64,000 nucleotides of DNA. Origin: JAXLVB01 sp046329195 (GTDB taxonomy: Bacteria > Bacteroidota > Bacteroidia > Cytophagales > Spirosomataceae). Every line of letters starts with the position of its first letter. Position 1 is the stretch's first letter. The translations under genes were made by a program, and so were the position numbers. Positions 34,086 through 42,318 of this stretch are shown here, one piece after another. The notes under the pieces were generated by a model. That model was not told where the DNA came from, did not search any database, and worked only from the letters and a program-made list of their open reading frames with translations. The stretch is taken from contig JAXLVB010000001.1 of NCBI GenBank assembly GCA_046329195.1, positions 2,046,001 to 2,110,000 of the forward strand, read 5' to 3'.

Positions 34086-34291
34086 AAGGTAATCAACTTT
34101 ATGAACAAGCAATTGAATTGTATAAAAAAGTAAATGATCCTTATTCTATGGGTGTAGCCTATTATTATTGGTCATTTAAGGATGAAGATAAAAAGAAAGA
34201 ATACCTGTGTATGGCTAAAAAAGTATTGCTTGCCGCAAAACAAGATGTATGGGTGAAAAACTGGGGGCTAACAGAGTTGGATTGTGCGTAG
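32555..34291 (+). pseudogene. Frame-disrupted TPR array and C-terminal cap of the SIR2-STAND protein
   Basis: Continuation of the STAND gene after the first frame break. Open stretches lie in two frames: 32730-33236 and 33243-33923 in one, 33185-33502 and 33899-34291 in the other. The last of these shares the frame of the N-terminal part, so the net shift over the array is zero modulo three. The final segment ends with two TPR units and a distinct cap (NQLYEQAIELYKKVNDP, VLLAAKQDVWVKNWG) and a proper stop. If all frames were joined, the protein would be about 1,330 residues. The breaks may be real mutations or assembly errors in a repeat that is hard to sequence; the sequence alone cannot tell. 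Confidence 0.7.
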
Positions 34292-34330
34292 CGGTACTAC
34301 ACAAGATAGCTACTCCATCAGGAAATTGCC

Positions 34331-34393
34331 GTCCCCGCTCGCCCCAAACTCCGTTTTGGGGCGGAAAGGGCACAGCGTCTCAGACGCAAATAC
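34331..34393 (-). repeat. Right copy of ~60-bp inverted repeat bracketing the island
   Basis: Contains GCCCCAAACTCCGTTTTGGG, GCGGAAAGGGCACAGCGTCT and CAGACGCAAATACT. Its reverse complement matches 29436-29495. It lies 39 bases after the stop of the STAND/TPR gene. Confidence 0.8.
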
Positions 34394-34580
34394 TTGCTTA
34401 GTTGCAGAGGGTGATTAGATGAAATGGCTTGTATATGAATAACTTAGTGACTGACTTGTTCTATCTCCTCCATCCACAGCGAAGGGAGTGATACCCCTTT
34501 ATAAAGCTGCTACAAGTCGGATTCTTGTCCCTATTACCAGTTTGAAACGAAAAGCAGGGGGCAGGCAGAGCCATGAAAAC

Positions 34581-34623
34581 GCAATAAGGTCGGCGAGGCT
34601 CGAAACCTCACCGACCTTATTGC
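34581..34623. terminator. Strong bidirectional terminator hairpin
   Basis: Arms GCAATAAGGTCGGCGAGG and CCTCACCGACCTTATTGC (one mismatch) around CTCGAAA. It lies between the converging STAND/TPR and pectinase genes, 13 bases from the stop of the latter. Confidence 0.85.
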
Positions 34624-34635
34624 CGACCTTTTCTT

Positions 34636-37014
34636 CTACTTCTTACTCACCACCTTTTCACTAACGCCTACGCCCAACTCAAGTTCTTTTTTGGCTTTGG
34701 AGACGTCGGTGTTCAAGAGTTTTACATGGGCCGAGCGCTCGCCCATTACTTTGAGGAGGAGGTCTTTGTTGGCTCCGTATTGGATGTTATCCAAGGTCAC
34801 GTTCTTGCTGTTTTGGACCTGCATTACAGTTGGTTCTTTGGTGAGCAGGGTTACGTTGCGGAGGTTAATGTTTTCGCCCTCCACACAGACTAGCCCTTTG
34901 TTGGCCTCAATTACCGCATTTTCGATGTTGATGTTTTTGATGCTCATTTCGGGCAAGCCACGCACCAAAATGGCCGTTTCGGCCCCTTTGCAGACAATGT
35001 TCTTGATGTAAAAATCCTTGAACTGGGGCGTGCCTTCGCCCAGTGGTTCGGCCTTGATGGTGGGTAGTTCGTTGCTTTCGCCAGCCAGCGGCACAGGGTC
35101 TTTGGCGGCATAGTACATGTCAAACAGCACCGCCTCGCCGGGGATTTCGGTCATGTTGATGTCGGTGACGTAGATGTTTTCGACCACGCCGCCCCGTCCA
35201 CGAGCGGTTTTAAACCGCAAGCCCACGTCAGAGCCCATAAAGGTACAGTTAGACACAAACAAATTACGCACCCCACCCGACATCTCGGAGCCAATCACAA
35301 AGCCGCCGTGGGCGTGATACACCTTGCAGTCACGGATGATAAAATTCTCGGTGGGCACGCCACGCTTGCGGCCTTGCTCGTCCCGCCCCGACTTGATGGT
35401 GATGCCGTCGTCGCCGGTGTCGAAGGTGCAGCCCTCCAAAATCCCGTTGCGGCACGATTCTAAGTCAACAGCATCGCTGTTTTGAGCATACCAGTGGTTC
35501 TTGACGTTCACGTTCCGAATGGTCACGTGGTTGCACAGCAGCGGGTGCATGGTCCAGGCGGGAGAATTTTGGAAGGTGACGCCCTCAATCAGCACATTGT
35601 TGCAGCGACTGAGGCTAATCATGTTGGGGCGCAAAAAATCCTTGTACGACTCCAACTCCGCTTGCGAGGGATGCACGCCATTCAGGATGCGCCCGGCATT
35701 GGGGGTGATATTGCCCTTCAATGATTTTTCGGAAGGATACCACGAGTCTTTTTTCTCGTTGGTTACCCCGCCCGACTTGAGCAACGTAGCCCATTGCGAA
35801 GCCGTCAGTTTGTCTTTTTTAATCATGCGCCACACATCGCCGCCGCCGTCTAATACCCCTTCGCCTGTGATGCCGATATTCGTCAAATCAACTCCACCGA
35901 TGGGCGCTTGGCAGCGGTAGGAGTCTTGGCCTTCCCAGGTGGTGACCACAATGGGGTAGTCGTCGTAATGGCGGCTAAACTGCAACAAAGCGCCTTTGGC
36001 AACGTGCAGGTTGACGTTGTTTTTGAGCGAAATCGGTCCGGTAAGCCACAGCCCTCTCGGAATCAAGACCGTGCCTCCGCCCGCAGCGCTACATAGCTCA
36101 ATCGCTTGGTTGATAGCCTTGGTATTGACGGTGAGGCCGTCTGCTTTGGCGCCGTAGTTGGTAATCAAGAAGGTGTCTTTTCGGAAAACAGGCTGATACA
36201 CCAGCGGCAACTCGTAGGTTTTGATGGTGGGGGCCATCACGTCATGTTGCGGATTTTCCTTGGCAAAGGGTGTTGACTTGAGTGCCGTTTTCAGAAATGG
36301 GTCTTTTTGAACTACTTCTTCGACCACCAAGCGAGCCATAGCCCGAGCACCGTAGCCCGAAAAATGCGTGTTATCTTCAACGCCCTTCGGAAAGCGCTTG
36401 AAGGTATTGGGCGCATAGAGCATGAACAATTTTTTGGAACCTTCTTCGCCCAAGCCCTCCACCAAGCGTTGGCTCGAAGCATGGAGGTCCACCAGCAACA
36501 CCTTGAGGTCTTTGGCTACGTCTCGCACCACTTGAGGGTATTCGCCGTGTTGGTCCACAAACTTGCCTTTTTCGTCAAACTTCCGACGAACTACGGGTGT
36601 GAGCAGTACAGGCGTTGCTTTTTTGGCTCGAACTTCGTTGACAAACCGAATCAAATTAGCCTTGTAATCGGTTTGAGGGGCGGCGTAGCGAGAGGTATCG
36701 TTGATTTTTTGGTCGTTGTGTCCAAACTGGATGAACACGTAGTCCAGCGGTTGGAGCTGCTCCAGTACCTTGTTCCAACGGCCTTCGGTGCGGAAACTCT
36801 TGGTACTACGCCCATTGACAGCGTGGTTCTGAATCTGCACTACATCGCTACTGAAATACTCAGACAGCACCATCCCCCAGCCAGTTTCGGGCTCGGCATC
36901 AGGGGCTTTGTTGGCCATGGTAGAGTCGCCCACCAAGAAGAGCGTGGCTTTATTATCGGCTGGTCGAAACGCCGTGAGGACAAACAAAAAACAAATACGA
37001 AAAACGAATTTCAT
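34636..37014 (-). CDS. Rhamnogalacturonan acetylesterase-GH28 polygalacturonase fusion
   Basis: A two-enzyme pectinase of about 792 residues from MKFVFRICFLFVLTAF (signal peptide); an upstream extension of the frame lacks a signal. Residues 22-240 are an SGNH esterase of the rhamnogalacturonan-acetylesterase type: FLVGDSTM, the GR..KSF block, FIQFGHNDQ and the catalytic Asp/His in EDNTHFSGYGARAMA. From about residue 280 there is a GH28 parallel beta-helix: NSPAWTMHPL, NSDAVDLES, DTGDDGITIKSGRD with the catalytic aspartates, and VGLRFKTARGRGG. It would deacetylate and depolymerise pectin outside the cytoplasm. Such fusions are known in Bacteroidota pectin loci. It is divergent from the GH20-like gene. 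Confidence 0.9.
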   Translation of the reverse strand: MKFVFRICFLFVLTAFRPADNKATLFLVGDSTMANKAPDAEPETGWGMVLSEYFSSDVVQIQNHAVNGRSTKSFRTEGRWNKVLEQLQPLDYVFIQFGHNDQKINDTSRYAAPQTDYKANLIRFVNEVRAKKATPVLLTPVVRRKFDEKGKFVDQHGEYPQVVRDVAKDLKVLLVDLHASSQRLVEGLGEEGSKKLFMLYAPNTFKRFPKGVEDNTHFSGYGARAMARLVVEEVVQKDPFLKTALKSTPFAKENPQHDVMAPTIKTYELPLVYQPVFRKDTFLITNYGAKADGLTVNTKAINQAIELCSAAGGGTVLIPRGLWLTGPISLKNNVNLHVAKGALLQFSRHYDDYPIVVTTWEGQDSYRCQAPIGGVDLTNIGITGEGVLDGGGDVWRMIKKDKLTASQWATLLKSGGVTNEKKDSWYPSEKSLKGNITPNAGRILNGVHPSQAELESYKDFLRPNMISLSRCNNVLIEGVTFQNSPAWTMHPLLCNHVTIRNVNVKNHWYAQNSDAVDLESCRNGILEGCTFDTGDDGITIKSGRDEQGRKRGVPTENFIIRDCKVYHAHGGFVIGSEMSGGVRNLFVSNCTFMGSDVGLRFKTARGRGGVVENIYVTDINMTEIPGEAVLFDMYYAAKDPVPLAGESNELPTIKAEPLGEGTPQFKDFYIKNIVCKGAETAILVRGLPEMSIKNINIENAVIEANKGLVCVEGENINLRNVTLLTKEPTVMQVQNSKNVTLDNIQYGANKDLLLKVMGERSAHVKLLNTDVSKAKKELELGVGVSEKVVSKK

Positions 37015-37198
37015 GTTGGTCAGAGGTTGGGTTACTGATACGAATGTGGATGCGTTGGTCGAGGTAAAAACGGGATGATTATTCTCAAAAATACCAAACG
37101 GCTCTACGAGATTAGCGGAAGAAATAGGACAAAACAACTACTTTATTGTTTATTTTTACGCAAACGTTGTCGGTAACGTTGCCATTTTGAACTTTCTC

Positions 37199-38311
37199 AT
37201 GACCAAGACCTTAGCGTGTTCATTCTTGTGGATGCTCTGCCTGACGGCGCATTTTTCGATGGCCCAATCCAAACTCGACAGTTTGGTGGCCGTTCGGGGT
37301 TTTTGTATAGCGGCTCCTTCGTCGGCGCAGTTGAGCAATTTTTTGAAATTTATTGACGAAGAATTAGCCCCTCGTCAAGTCAACACGTTGGTGCTGCGGG
37401 TTGATTATGCGTATCAATACGAGAGCCATCCCGAACTCCGAGACAGCTTGAGCTTGTCCAAGAAAGAAGTCAAACAGTTGGTGAAGATGTGCCAGCGACA
37501 TGGGATACAACTGATTCCGCAAATCAATCTGCTGGGGCATCAGTCATGGGCAAGCCGGCTTGGTAATTTGCTGCGAGTGTATCCGCAGTTTGATGAAACG
37601 CCGCAGGTTAAGCTACCCGTCAACTACGTGTGGCCTAACGCCGACGGGCTTTACTGCAAAAGCTACTGTCCTTTGCACCCAGAGGTACACAAAATCGCCT
37701 TTGACTTGGTGGACGAAATCTGTGAAGTGTTTGAGGCTGAGGCGTTTCATGCAGGGATGGACGAGGTGTTTTACTTGGGCGATGCCCAATGCCCACGCTG
37801 CTCAGGGCGAGACAAGGCCGAGCTGTTTGCTGGAGAAGTGAATCTTATTCGGAATCACTTAGCTCTGAAAAACCGTAAGCTCTGGATGTGGGGCGACCGC
37901 CTGATTGATGGCAAAACCACGGGCATCGGCGAATGGGAGGCGAGCTTCAACACGACCTACAGAGCCATTGACCTCATTGAAAAAGACGTAGTTATCTGCG
38001 ATTGGCACTACGAACGCCCCGAACCAACGGCAGTGTATTTTGCCATGAAAGGTTTTCAAGTGCTCACATGTCCGTGGCGAAAACCGCAGGTGGCCGTAGC
38101 GCAAGTGCACGATTTGCTTCGATGGAAGGCCAGCGCCAGCCCGGCCATGAAACCTCGTTACATGGGCATGATGCAGACAGTATGGTCAGGAGTAGGGGCG
38201 TTTTTAGATGAATTTTATGGGCGCAAAACAAACCCTCAAGCAGGCGAAAACACCCAAGCCAACTGCTTCAAGGCAATGTGCGAGGAGCTGTTGAAGGCAG
38301 ATAAGAAATGA
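37199..38311 (+). CDS. GH20-like glycoside hydrolase
   Basis: A secreted protein of about 370 residues (signal MTKTLACSFLWMLCLTAHF, cleavage near SMAQ). The TIM-barrel part resembles family 20 hexosaminidases: KQLVKMCQRHGIQLIPQINL with LLGHQSW, then the active-site-like pair in FHAGMDEVFYLG. LWMWGDRLIDG and the late YMGMMQTVWSG with a conserved Trp also fit. It lacks the N-terminal GH20b domain, and the substrate need not be a GlcNAc. Divergently transcribed from the pectinase gene with a 184-base shared upstream region. The start at 37199 is an ATG; a TTG 12 bases upstream is less likely. Confidence 0.7.
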   Translation: MTKTLACSFLWMLCLTAHFSMAQSKLDSLVAVRGFCIAAPSSAQLSNFLKFIDEELAPRQVNTLVLRVDYAYQYESHPELRDSLSLSKKEVKQLVKMCQRHGIQLIPQINLLGHQSWASRLGNLLRVYPQFDETPQVKLPVNYVWPNADGLYCKSYCPLHPEVHKIAFDLVDEICEVFEAEAFHAGMDEVFYLGDAQCPRCSGRDKAELFAGEVNLIRNHLALKNRKLWMWGDRLIDGKTTGIGEWEASFNTTYRAIDLIEKDVVICDWHYERPEPTAVYFAMKGFQVLTCPWRKPQVAVAQVHDLLRWKASASPAMKPRYMGMMQTVWSGVGAFLDEFYGRKTNPQAGENTQANCFKAMCEELLKADKK

Positions 38312-38334
38312 GGCTAAGTCATCGTTAGCCTCAT
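38308..38334. terminator. Terminator-type hairpin at the end of the GH20-like gene
   Basis: Perfect 10-bp arms ATGAGGCTAA and TTAGCCTCAT. The left arm contains the TGA stop of the GH20-like gene. It lies between two converging genes; T-runs are weak. Confidence 0.6.
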
Positions 38335-38352
38335 GCTGACGTAATGAATCTT

Positions 38353-38820
38353 CTAAAAATGCTTTGTGGCAGGGGTCATTGATTTTTTGTTTTCTAAATG
38401 TTTAGACACGTTTCGTAGCTGACCACCCTCACAATACCGAAAAATAAGGTCTAATTTATAACGACTCATGTTTTCGTTGAGCGTGATTTCGGCATTGTAG
38501 CCACTCGCTCCACCACAAGTTAAGTCAGCCGTTACATAAACCTGGTCAGTGAGTTTAGTTAGGGTTTTGTCGCAAGAGTAGTTTTGATAATTGCCATCAA
38601 TATAACTTACATGAATTTTGGTTAGGTCGTTGCTAAGGGTTACAATGGTTCGACCTACTTCGCTGGTGCCCGGGGTTCTGAAGGTCTGATTCCATTCGCT
38701 GGGCGTAATACCATACGTGATTTTCTTCATCTTCATTTTTTTGGTTTTAGGAGCTGTTTGCCCCAAAGCAGATGACATGACAGTAAAACCTATCAAAAGA
38801 ATTCCAAGTAGTTTTTTCAT
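38353..38820 (-). CDS. Uncharacterised secreted protein
   Basis: A 155-residue protein with a clear signal peptide (MKKLLGILLIGFTVMSSALG, cleaved near GQ). The mature part starts with a Lys/Met-rich stretch (TKKMKMKKI) and contains three cysteines and predicted short strands (IHVSYIDGNYQNYSCDKTL, VYVTADLTCGGASGYNAEI). No domain was recognised. It converges with the GH20-like gene and has its own 255-base upstream region shared with the divergent barrel protein gene. Confidence 0.7.
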   Translation of the reverse strand: MKKLLGILLIGFTVMSSALGQTAPKTKKMKMKKITYGITPSEWNQTFRTPGTSEVGRTIVTLSNDLTKIHVSYIDGNYQNYSCDKTLTKLTDQVYVTADLTCGGASGYNAEITLNENMSRYKLDLIFRYCEGGQLRNVSKHLENKKSMTPATKHF

Positions 38821-39075
38821 GGTATCGAAGGGTTAAATGGTACGAATTAGTTTGCAAAGACCTCGCCTTTTTAGAGATAATGGCAAGGCGATTTACCTTA
38901 CAAAGGTACGGTCGTATTTGAAGGTATTTTTCACCCAAATAGGTGATTTTGAGGGAGAAAGAATGTTGATTGTAAAACCTGACAAATCTCATCTAACCCT
39001 CTGAAGAAATGTCATCGGTAAGGTGGTTTAGAATGGATAAGTTTGGGTTTACATTTAACCTAAACATCCAGAACA

Positions 39076-39678
39076 ATGAAAAAACTGATGATATGTTGGG
39101 CTTTAGTAGCCTTGCTACTGCCTCAAGCTAATGCACAATCCAAACCAAAACCCGTGGAGTTTCTTGCGTATGGCGGTGTCAATGCGCTATTTATTAAGGA
39201 CAAACTACCCATTTACGAAACACATTATGGCTTAGGCTGGTTGGTAGGAGGGGGGATTCGGTTTGGGAAGCGAGCGTTTGTACAAACAGGTATTGAGCTG
39301 GCTAATCAGAACCTCACAATGGCCGCCAGAAGCGCAGAAAATACCGTAGTCAGTAATGCCAAACTAACCTTACGAACCGTACAGATTCCACTGATGGCGG
39401 GTATTAAGCTGGTCAATGTAAAAAACAACTTTGCCGACTTTCATGTAGCCGTGGGAGCTAAGGTGGGCTTTGTGAACCCTCAAGACAATCCTTTTAACTT
39501 GAAAGCTGCCAATTTCTCAACACCACTCATCACGCCGAGTATCAGTTTTGGTATTGAGGTATGGAAAATTACGCTGGGGCTGAATGGTCAGTATGGAGGG
39601 CTCACCCCGGTGTTCAAAAACTATGCAGAAGGTGTATCGCTCTATACGGGAACGCTCTCTGTTGGATGTAGGCTATAA
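39076..39678 (+). CDS. Outer-membrane beta-barrel (porin/PorT-like) protein
   Basis: A 200-residue protein with a signal peptide (residues 1-20, cleaved near NAQ). The mature part is glycine- and aromatic-rich in alternating strands typical of the OMP_b-brl_2 group common in Bacteroidota: VEFLAYGGVNALF, GGGIRFGKRAFVQTGIELA, LTLRTVQIPLMAGIKL and the last strand YTGTLSVGCRL. The role is unknown. It is followed by a strong terminator. Confidence 0.78.
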   Translation: MKKLMICWALVALLLPQANAQSKPKPVEFLAYGGVNALFIKDKLPIYETHYGLGWLVGGGIRFGKRAFVQTGIELANQNLTMAARSAENTVVSNAKLTLRTVQIPLMAGIKLVNVKNNFADFHVAVGAKVGFVNPQDNPFNLKAANFSTPLITPSISFGIEVWKITLGLNGQYGGLTPVFKNYAEGVSLYTGTLSVGCRL

Positions 39679-39691
39679 AGTCAGTTTTTTG

Positions 39692-39734
39692 AAAGCGGTC
39701 AATGCTTACTTCCATGAGTATTGACCGCTTTTTA
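39692..39734 (+). terminator. Rho-independent terminator
   Basis: Arms AAAGCGGTCAAT (39692-39703) and ATTGACCGCTTT (39720-39731) followed by T residues, directly after the barrel-protein gene and before a converging gene. Confidence 0.82.
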
Positions 39735-39776
39735 TTATCAGCCAGTGTTGCATATTGAATCTTCTGCAAGACGTAT

Positions 39777-40517
39777 TCAAAATCGGATTATTCGAGAATG
39801 ATCTGAGGAGATATTGTTGAAATAAGGGCTATTGATGAGGTCGTTGGGATATACGTACCAGCCTTGATTGGCGTCGAGATCAATGCCCAGGACTTTATAA
39901 AACCCATGCCATATCAATAAAGCACAATACCAACTGCGGTTGTCTGCCGAGGTAAGTGGAGCTTGTTTTAAACTTCTCCAAGAAAAATAGCGATTGTCTT
40001 GTGCCTTCATAAAATCAACCAATGCTTTCTTTTGAGTCATGGTTAGAGGCAATCGGAGTCGAAAGCGATAACCTCTAAATGCCTCGCCAAACGAATCATT
40101 CAATTCACAAGAATCGGTACTCGGATGCCAAAGCCAATTGGCTCGCACTTGACAGGGGCGAGGTACGTTTCGTGATTGCGCCTCAAAAATCGGAGTTTGA
40201 CTCAATACCGACAAACGGCCAGTAGGCACCGATGGGCTATCTCCAATGACCAATACGGCGTGTCCAAATTCGAAATCCAAAGGGGTGATGACCCCGCTTG
40301 TGCCAGGAAGCCAGTTGTTGTTGGGTTTTACTACAATATCTCCTACTTCAAATGAAGGATTTTCTACCAATGGTATTGTTGGGGTGTCTATCACATATAA
40401 TTCGCCTTCTGGAGGGGTGGGAGCATCGGCGCTTAAGCTAATAATCCCAGTCATGGCCAAACCGTACCCCATACTTCTCCAAAGAATTTTACGAAGTGCT
40501 ATCTTTTTGATAATCAT
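39777..40517 (-). CDS. Putative permuted papain-like (YiiX/NlpC-P60-type) amidase
   Basis: A 246-residue protein with an N-terminal hydrophobic segment (about residues 10-30). The fold guess rests on an early FEVGDIVVKP strand and FEFGHAVLVIG with a His in the position used by permuted NlpC/P60-like proteins. A late SWYCALLIWHGFYKVLG follows, where a Cys begins a helix, the order His-before-Cys expected for the permuted group. TMTQKKALVDFMKAQDNRYF resembles the linker seen in such proteins. The usual substrates are lipids or peptidoglycan amides. This is a pattern match of moderate strength; the rest of the protein is unfamiliar. Confidence 0.5.
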   Translation of the reverse strand: MIIKKIALRKILWRSMGYGLAMTGIISLSADAPTPPEGELYVIDTPTIPLVENPSFEVGDIVVKPNNNWLPGTSGVITPLDFEFGHAVLVIGDSPSVPTGRLSVLSQTPIFEAQSRNVPRPCQVRANWLWHPSTDSCELNDSFGEAFRGYRFRLRLPLTMTQKKALVDFMKAQDNRYFSWRSLKQAPLTSADNRSWYCALLIWHGFYKVLGIDLDANQGWYVYPNDLINSPYFNNISSDHSRIIRF

Positions 40518-40663
40518 AGTTTAATATGAAAAGCTGGGTTGCTGTAAGACAAGAAAACGAGTAGCTAAGTTAAGCATTTTCATCGCAATTACCGTTGACT
40601 TTAATCATTCTTGGAAAGGCTTTTATGTCATTTCTCAATCATTAAAATGGAGCAATATTTGGG

Positions 40664-41683
40664 ATGCAAAAGATGCTAATTCAGATGGCTCACAAAGCAA
40701 CAGCGTTCTTGTTTGGAGAAGTTATCTTCCTCCTTGTACTGGTTGGATGTTCACATCCTACTCGCTTGCCGAGGCAAGAAGCGGAACAGGTACTAAAGAC
40801 GACGGATAGCGACTTGAATCGGTTACTCTCTGCGGCAGCGGAGTCAAGCTGGAAAGTAGCTGTGCAAAGTCTTTATCGTTTGAAAGGAAATCCTTTTTCC
40901 GCTTTAACAACTATGTCAAAAGGCGAGGCTGGTTTGCGGCAAGTGAGTTATTCAAGATGGGCATTTCCTACGGGCCATTACGTTTGGAACGCACAGCGCA
41001 GCACTTTTGATTATTATCAATCTGCTGCAGCGAGCATAGAGGTAGATTACCCCTTGCAGGAGAGCAAGACAAATAACGCTCGTTGTGTAATTACGGCTTT
41101 TGCTCCCCCCCCAGTGGGGTCTAATCTGAAAGTACCTGCTGCGCTTGAGGCTGCTTTCTGGGTAGATGAAAAAAAAGTACTGAGCGTGTCTCAGCGTATG
41201 AGCGTGCAGGAGCAACTACCTGTATTGCTGAGGTGTACTATCAAAGGCAATGACTTTGAAAGTCAACTTAGTTTAGACAACCATCTAAACGGGAAGTTTG
41301 GAAAAGTGCAGATACACAACGCTTTACAAGTACTTGGACAAGACGTGTTTACTGCTTCGGTAGTAGCTGGTATCAAGCTAAACGGCGGGGGTACATATTC
41401 GATTCAGGAAGCTCAGTGGGAAGCCCAGTTGTTTGAAATGAGCATGAAAGGCGATGTACAATATGCTCGAATCAATCCGAGTAGCAAACACTATGACCAA
41501 GACGTGAACCGATACAGTTCGATACTCCTGAAAGAAAGTACCAGCGGTGCTACCATCGCTACGGTTCTGCTGGGACGAATGCCCAACGAAGACCGTTTTG
41601 ACTTTTTCTTGCAGTTTTCAGATGGTTCGCTTCGACCCCTATCTGATTATTTTTTGGCTGTACAACAATTGATGATTCATTAA
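40664..41683 (+). CDS. Uncharacterised lipoprotein
   Basis: A 339-residue protein with a lipoprotein signal (FLFGEVIFLLVLVGC, acylated Cys at about residue 29). No known domain was recognised. The mature part has mixed helix and strand character and no obvious catalytic motif; a repeated pattern is absent. It is followed 18 bases later by a second small lipoprotein gene on the same strand, so the two are probably co-transcribed and may form an envelope pair. Confidence 0.7.
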   Translation: MQKMLIQMAHKATAFLFGEVIFLLVLVGCSHPTRLPRQEAEQVLKTTDSDLNRLLSAAAESSWKVAVQSLYRLKGNPFSALTTMSKGEAGLRQVSYSRWAFPTGHYVWNAQRSTFDYYQSAAASIEVDYPLQESKTNNARCVITAFAPPPVGSNLKVPAALEAAFWVDEKKVLSVSQRMSVQEQLPVLLRCTIKGNDFESQLSLDNHLNGKFGKVQIHNALQVLGQDVFTASVVAGIKLNGGGTYSIQEAQWEAQLFEMSMKGDVQYARINPSSKHYDQDVNRYSSILLKESTSGATIATVLLGRMPNEDRFDFFLQFSDGSLRPLSDYFLAVQQLMIH

Positions 41684-41701
41684 CCCAAATCAACAAATCT
41701 C

Positions 41702-42316
41702 ATGAAAAACAAGACCATCATCTCCGGCGTAATTCTTGTATTGGCAGGGCTTTTTATATGGGCCTGCAGCCTGATGGAAGACGAGGTAAAACCTGCTGAA
41801 ACCGTGGCTAAAGTAGGGAATTCTTGGACTGCCAAATCGACTGACTACCCATCGGCCAAGCTTGATGTGATTCAAAACGACAAGGGTATTGTAAATGCTC
41901 AAATTTCATACAATGGTCAGAACTATAACGTGAAAGGAAAGGTAAGCACCGAAGAAATCAGCGACTTTGTGTATAGCAACGGTGACGAGTCGAAACCTTT
42001 TATCTTGGCACGCTTTGATGCTAAACCTGGCGACACGTATGAGTACAATATTGGTAATCAGAAGGTTGTGCGTACAGTGCTTGCCAACCCAGAAGAAGTG
42101 ACTTCGTGGGCTTTAGGGCTAATCGTAAAATGTGTGGTGGTGGAGGAGGTAGTTCCTGCGGGGGTACAGATTTTAGGCAAAACAGCCAAAGTCAAAAAAA
42201 TCAAGTGGTACCTCAATCACCGTTTCGGCTTTATTGCAGCAGAAGTGACAGACGTCAACGGAAAGGTTTCGTATGTGAACCTCCAAACCACCAATTGCGA
42301 TACGAGCAACCAGTAG
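41702..42316 (+). CDS. Uncharacterised lipoprotein
   Basis: A 204-residue protein with a lipoprotein signal (ISGVILVLAGLFIWAC, Cys at residue 22). The mature part looks beta-rich: GNSWTAKSTDYPSAKLDVI, ISYNGQNYNVKGKVS, VKKIKWYLNHRFGFIAAEV. No domain was recognised. It ends two bases before the converging CBM9-like gene. Confidence 0.72.
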   Translation: MKNKTIISGVILVLAGLFIWACSLMEDEVKPAETVAKVGNSWTAKSTDYPSAKLDVIQNDKGIVNAQISYNGQNYNVKGKVSTEEISDFVYSNGDESKPFILARFDAKPGDTYEYNIGNQKVVRTVLANPEEVTSWALGLIVKCVVVEEVVPAGVQILGKTAKVKKIKWYLNHRFGFIAAEVTDVNGKVSYVNLQTTNCDTSNQ

Positions 42317-42318
42317 TA

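Larger units (their letters stand above)
34292..34635. other. Non-coding stretch right of the STAND gene
   Basis: Holds the right copy of the inverted repeat (34331-34393) and a strong bidirectional terminator (34581-34623). The bases between them (34394-34580) show no gene or motif that I recognise. Confidence 0.5.

Noticed and set aside
36307..37038. 243-codon plus-strand frame opposite the pectinase gene
   Set aside because: It is antisense to the well-supported esterase domain and shows no domain, signal or start context of its own.
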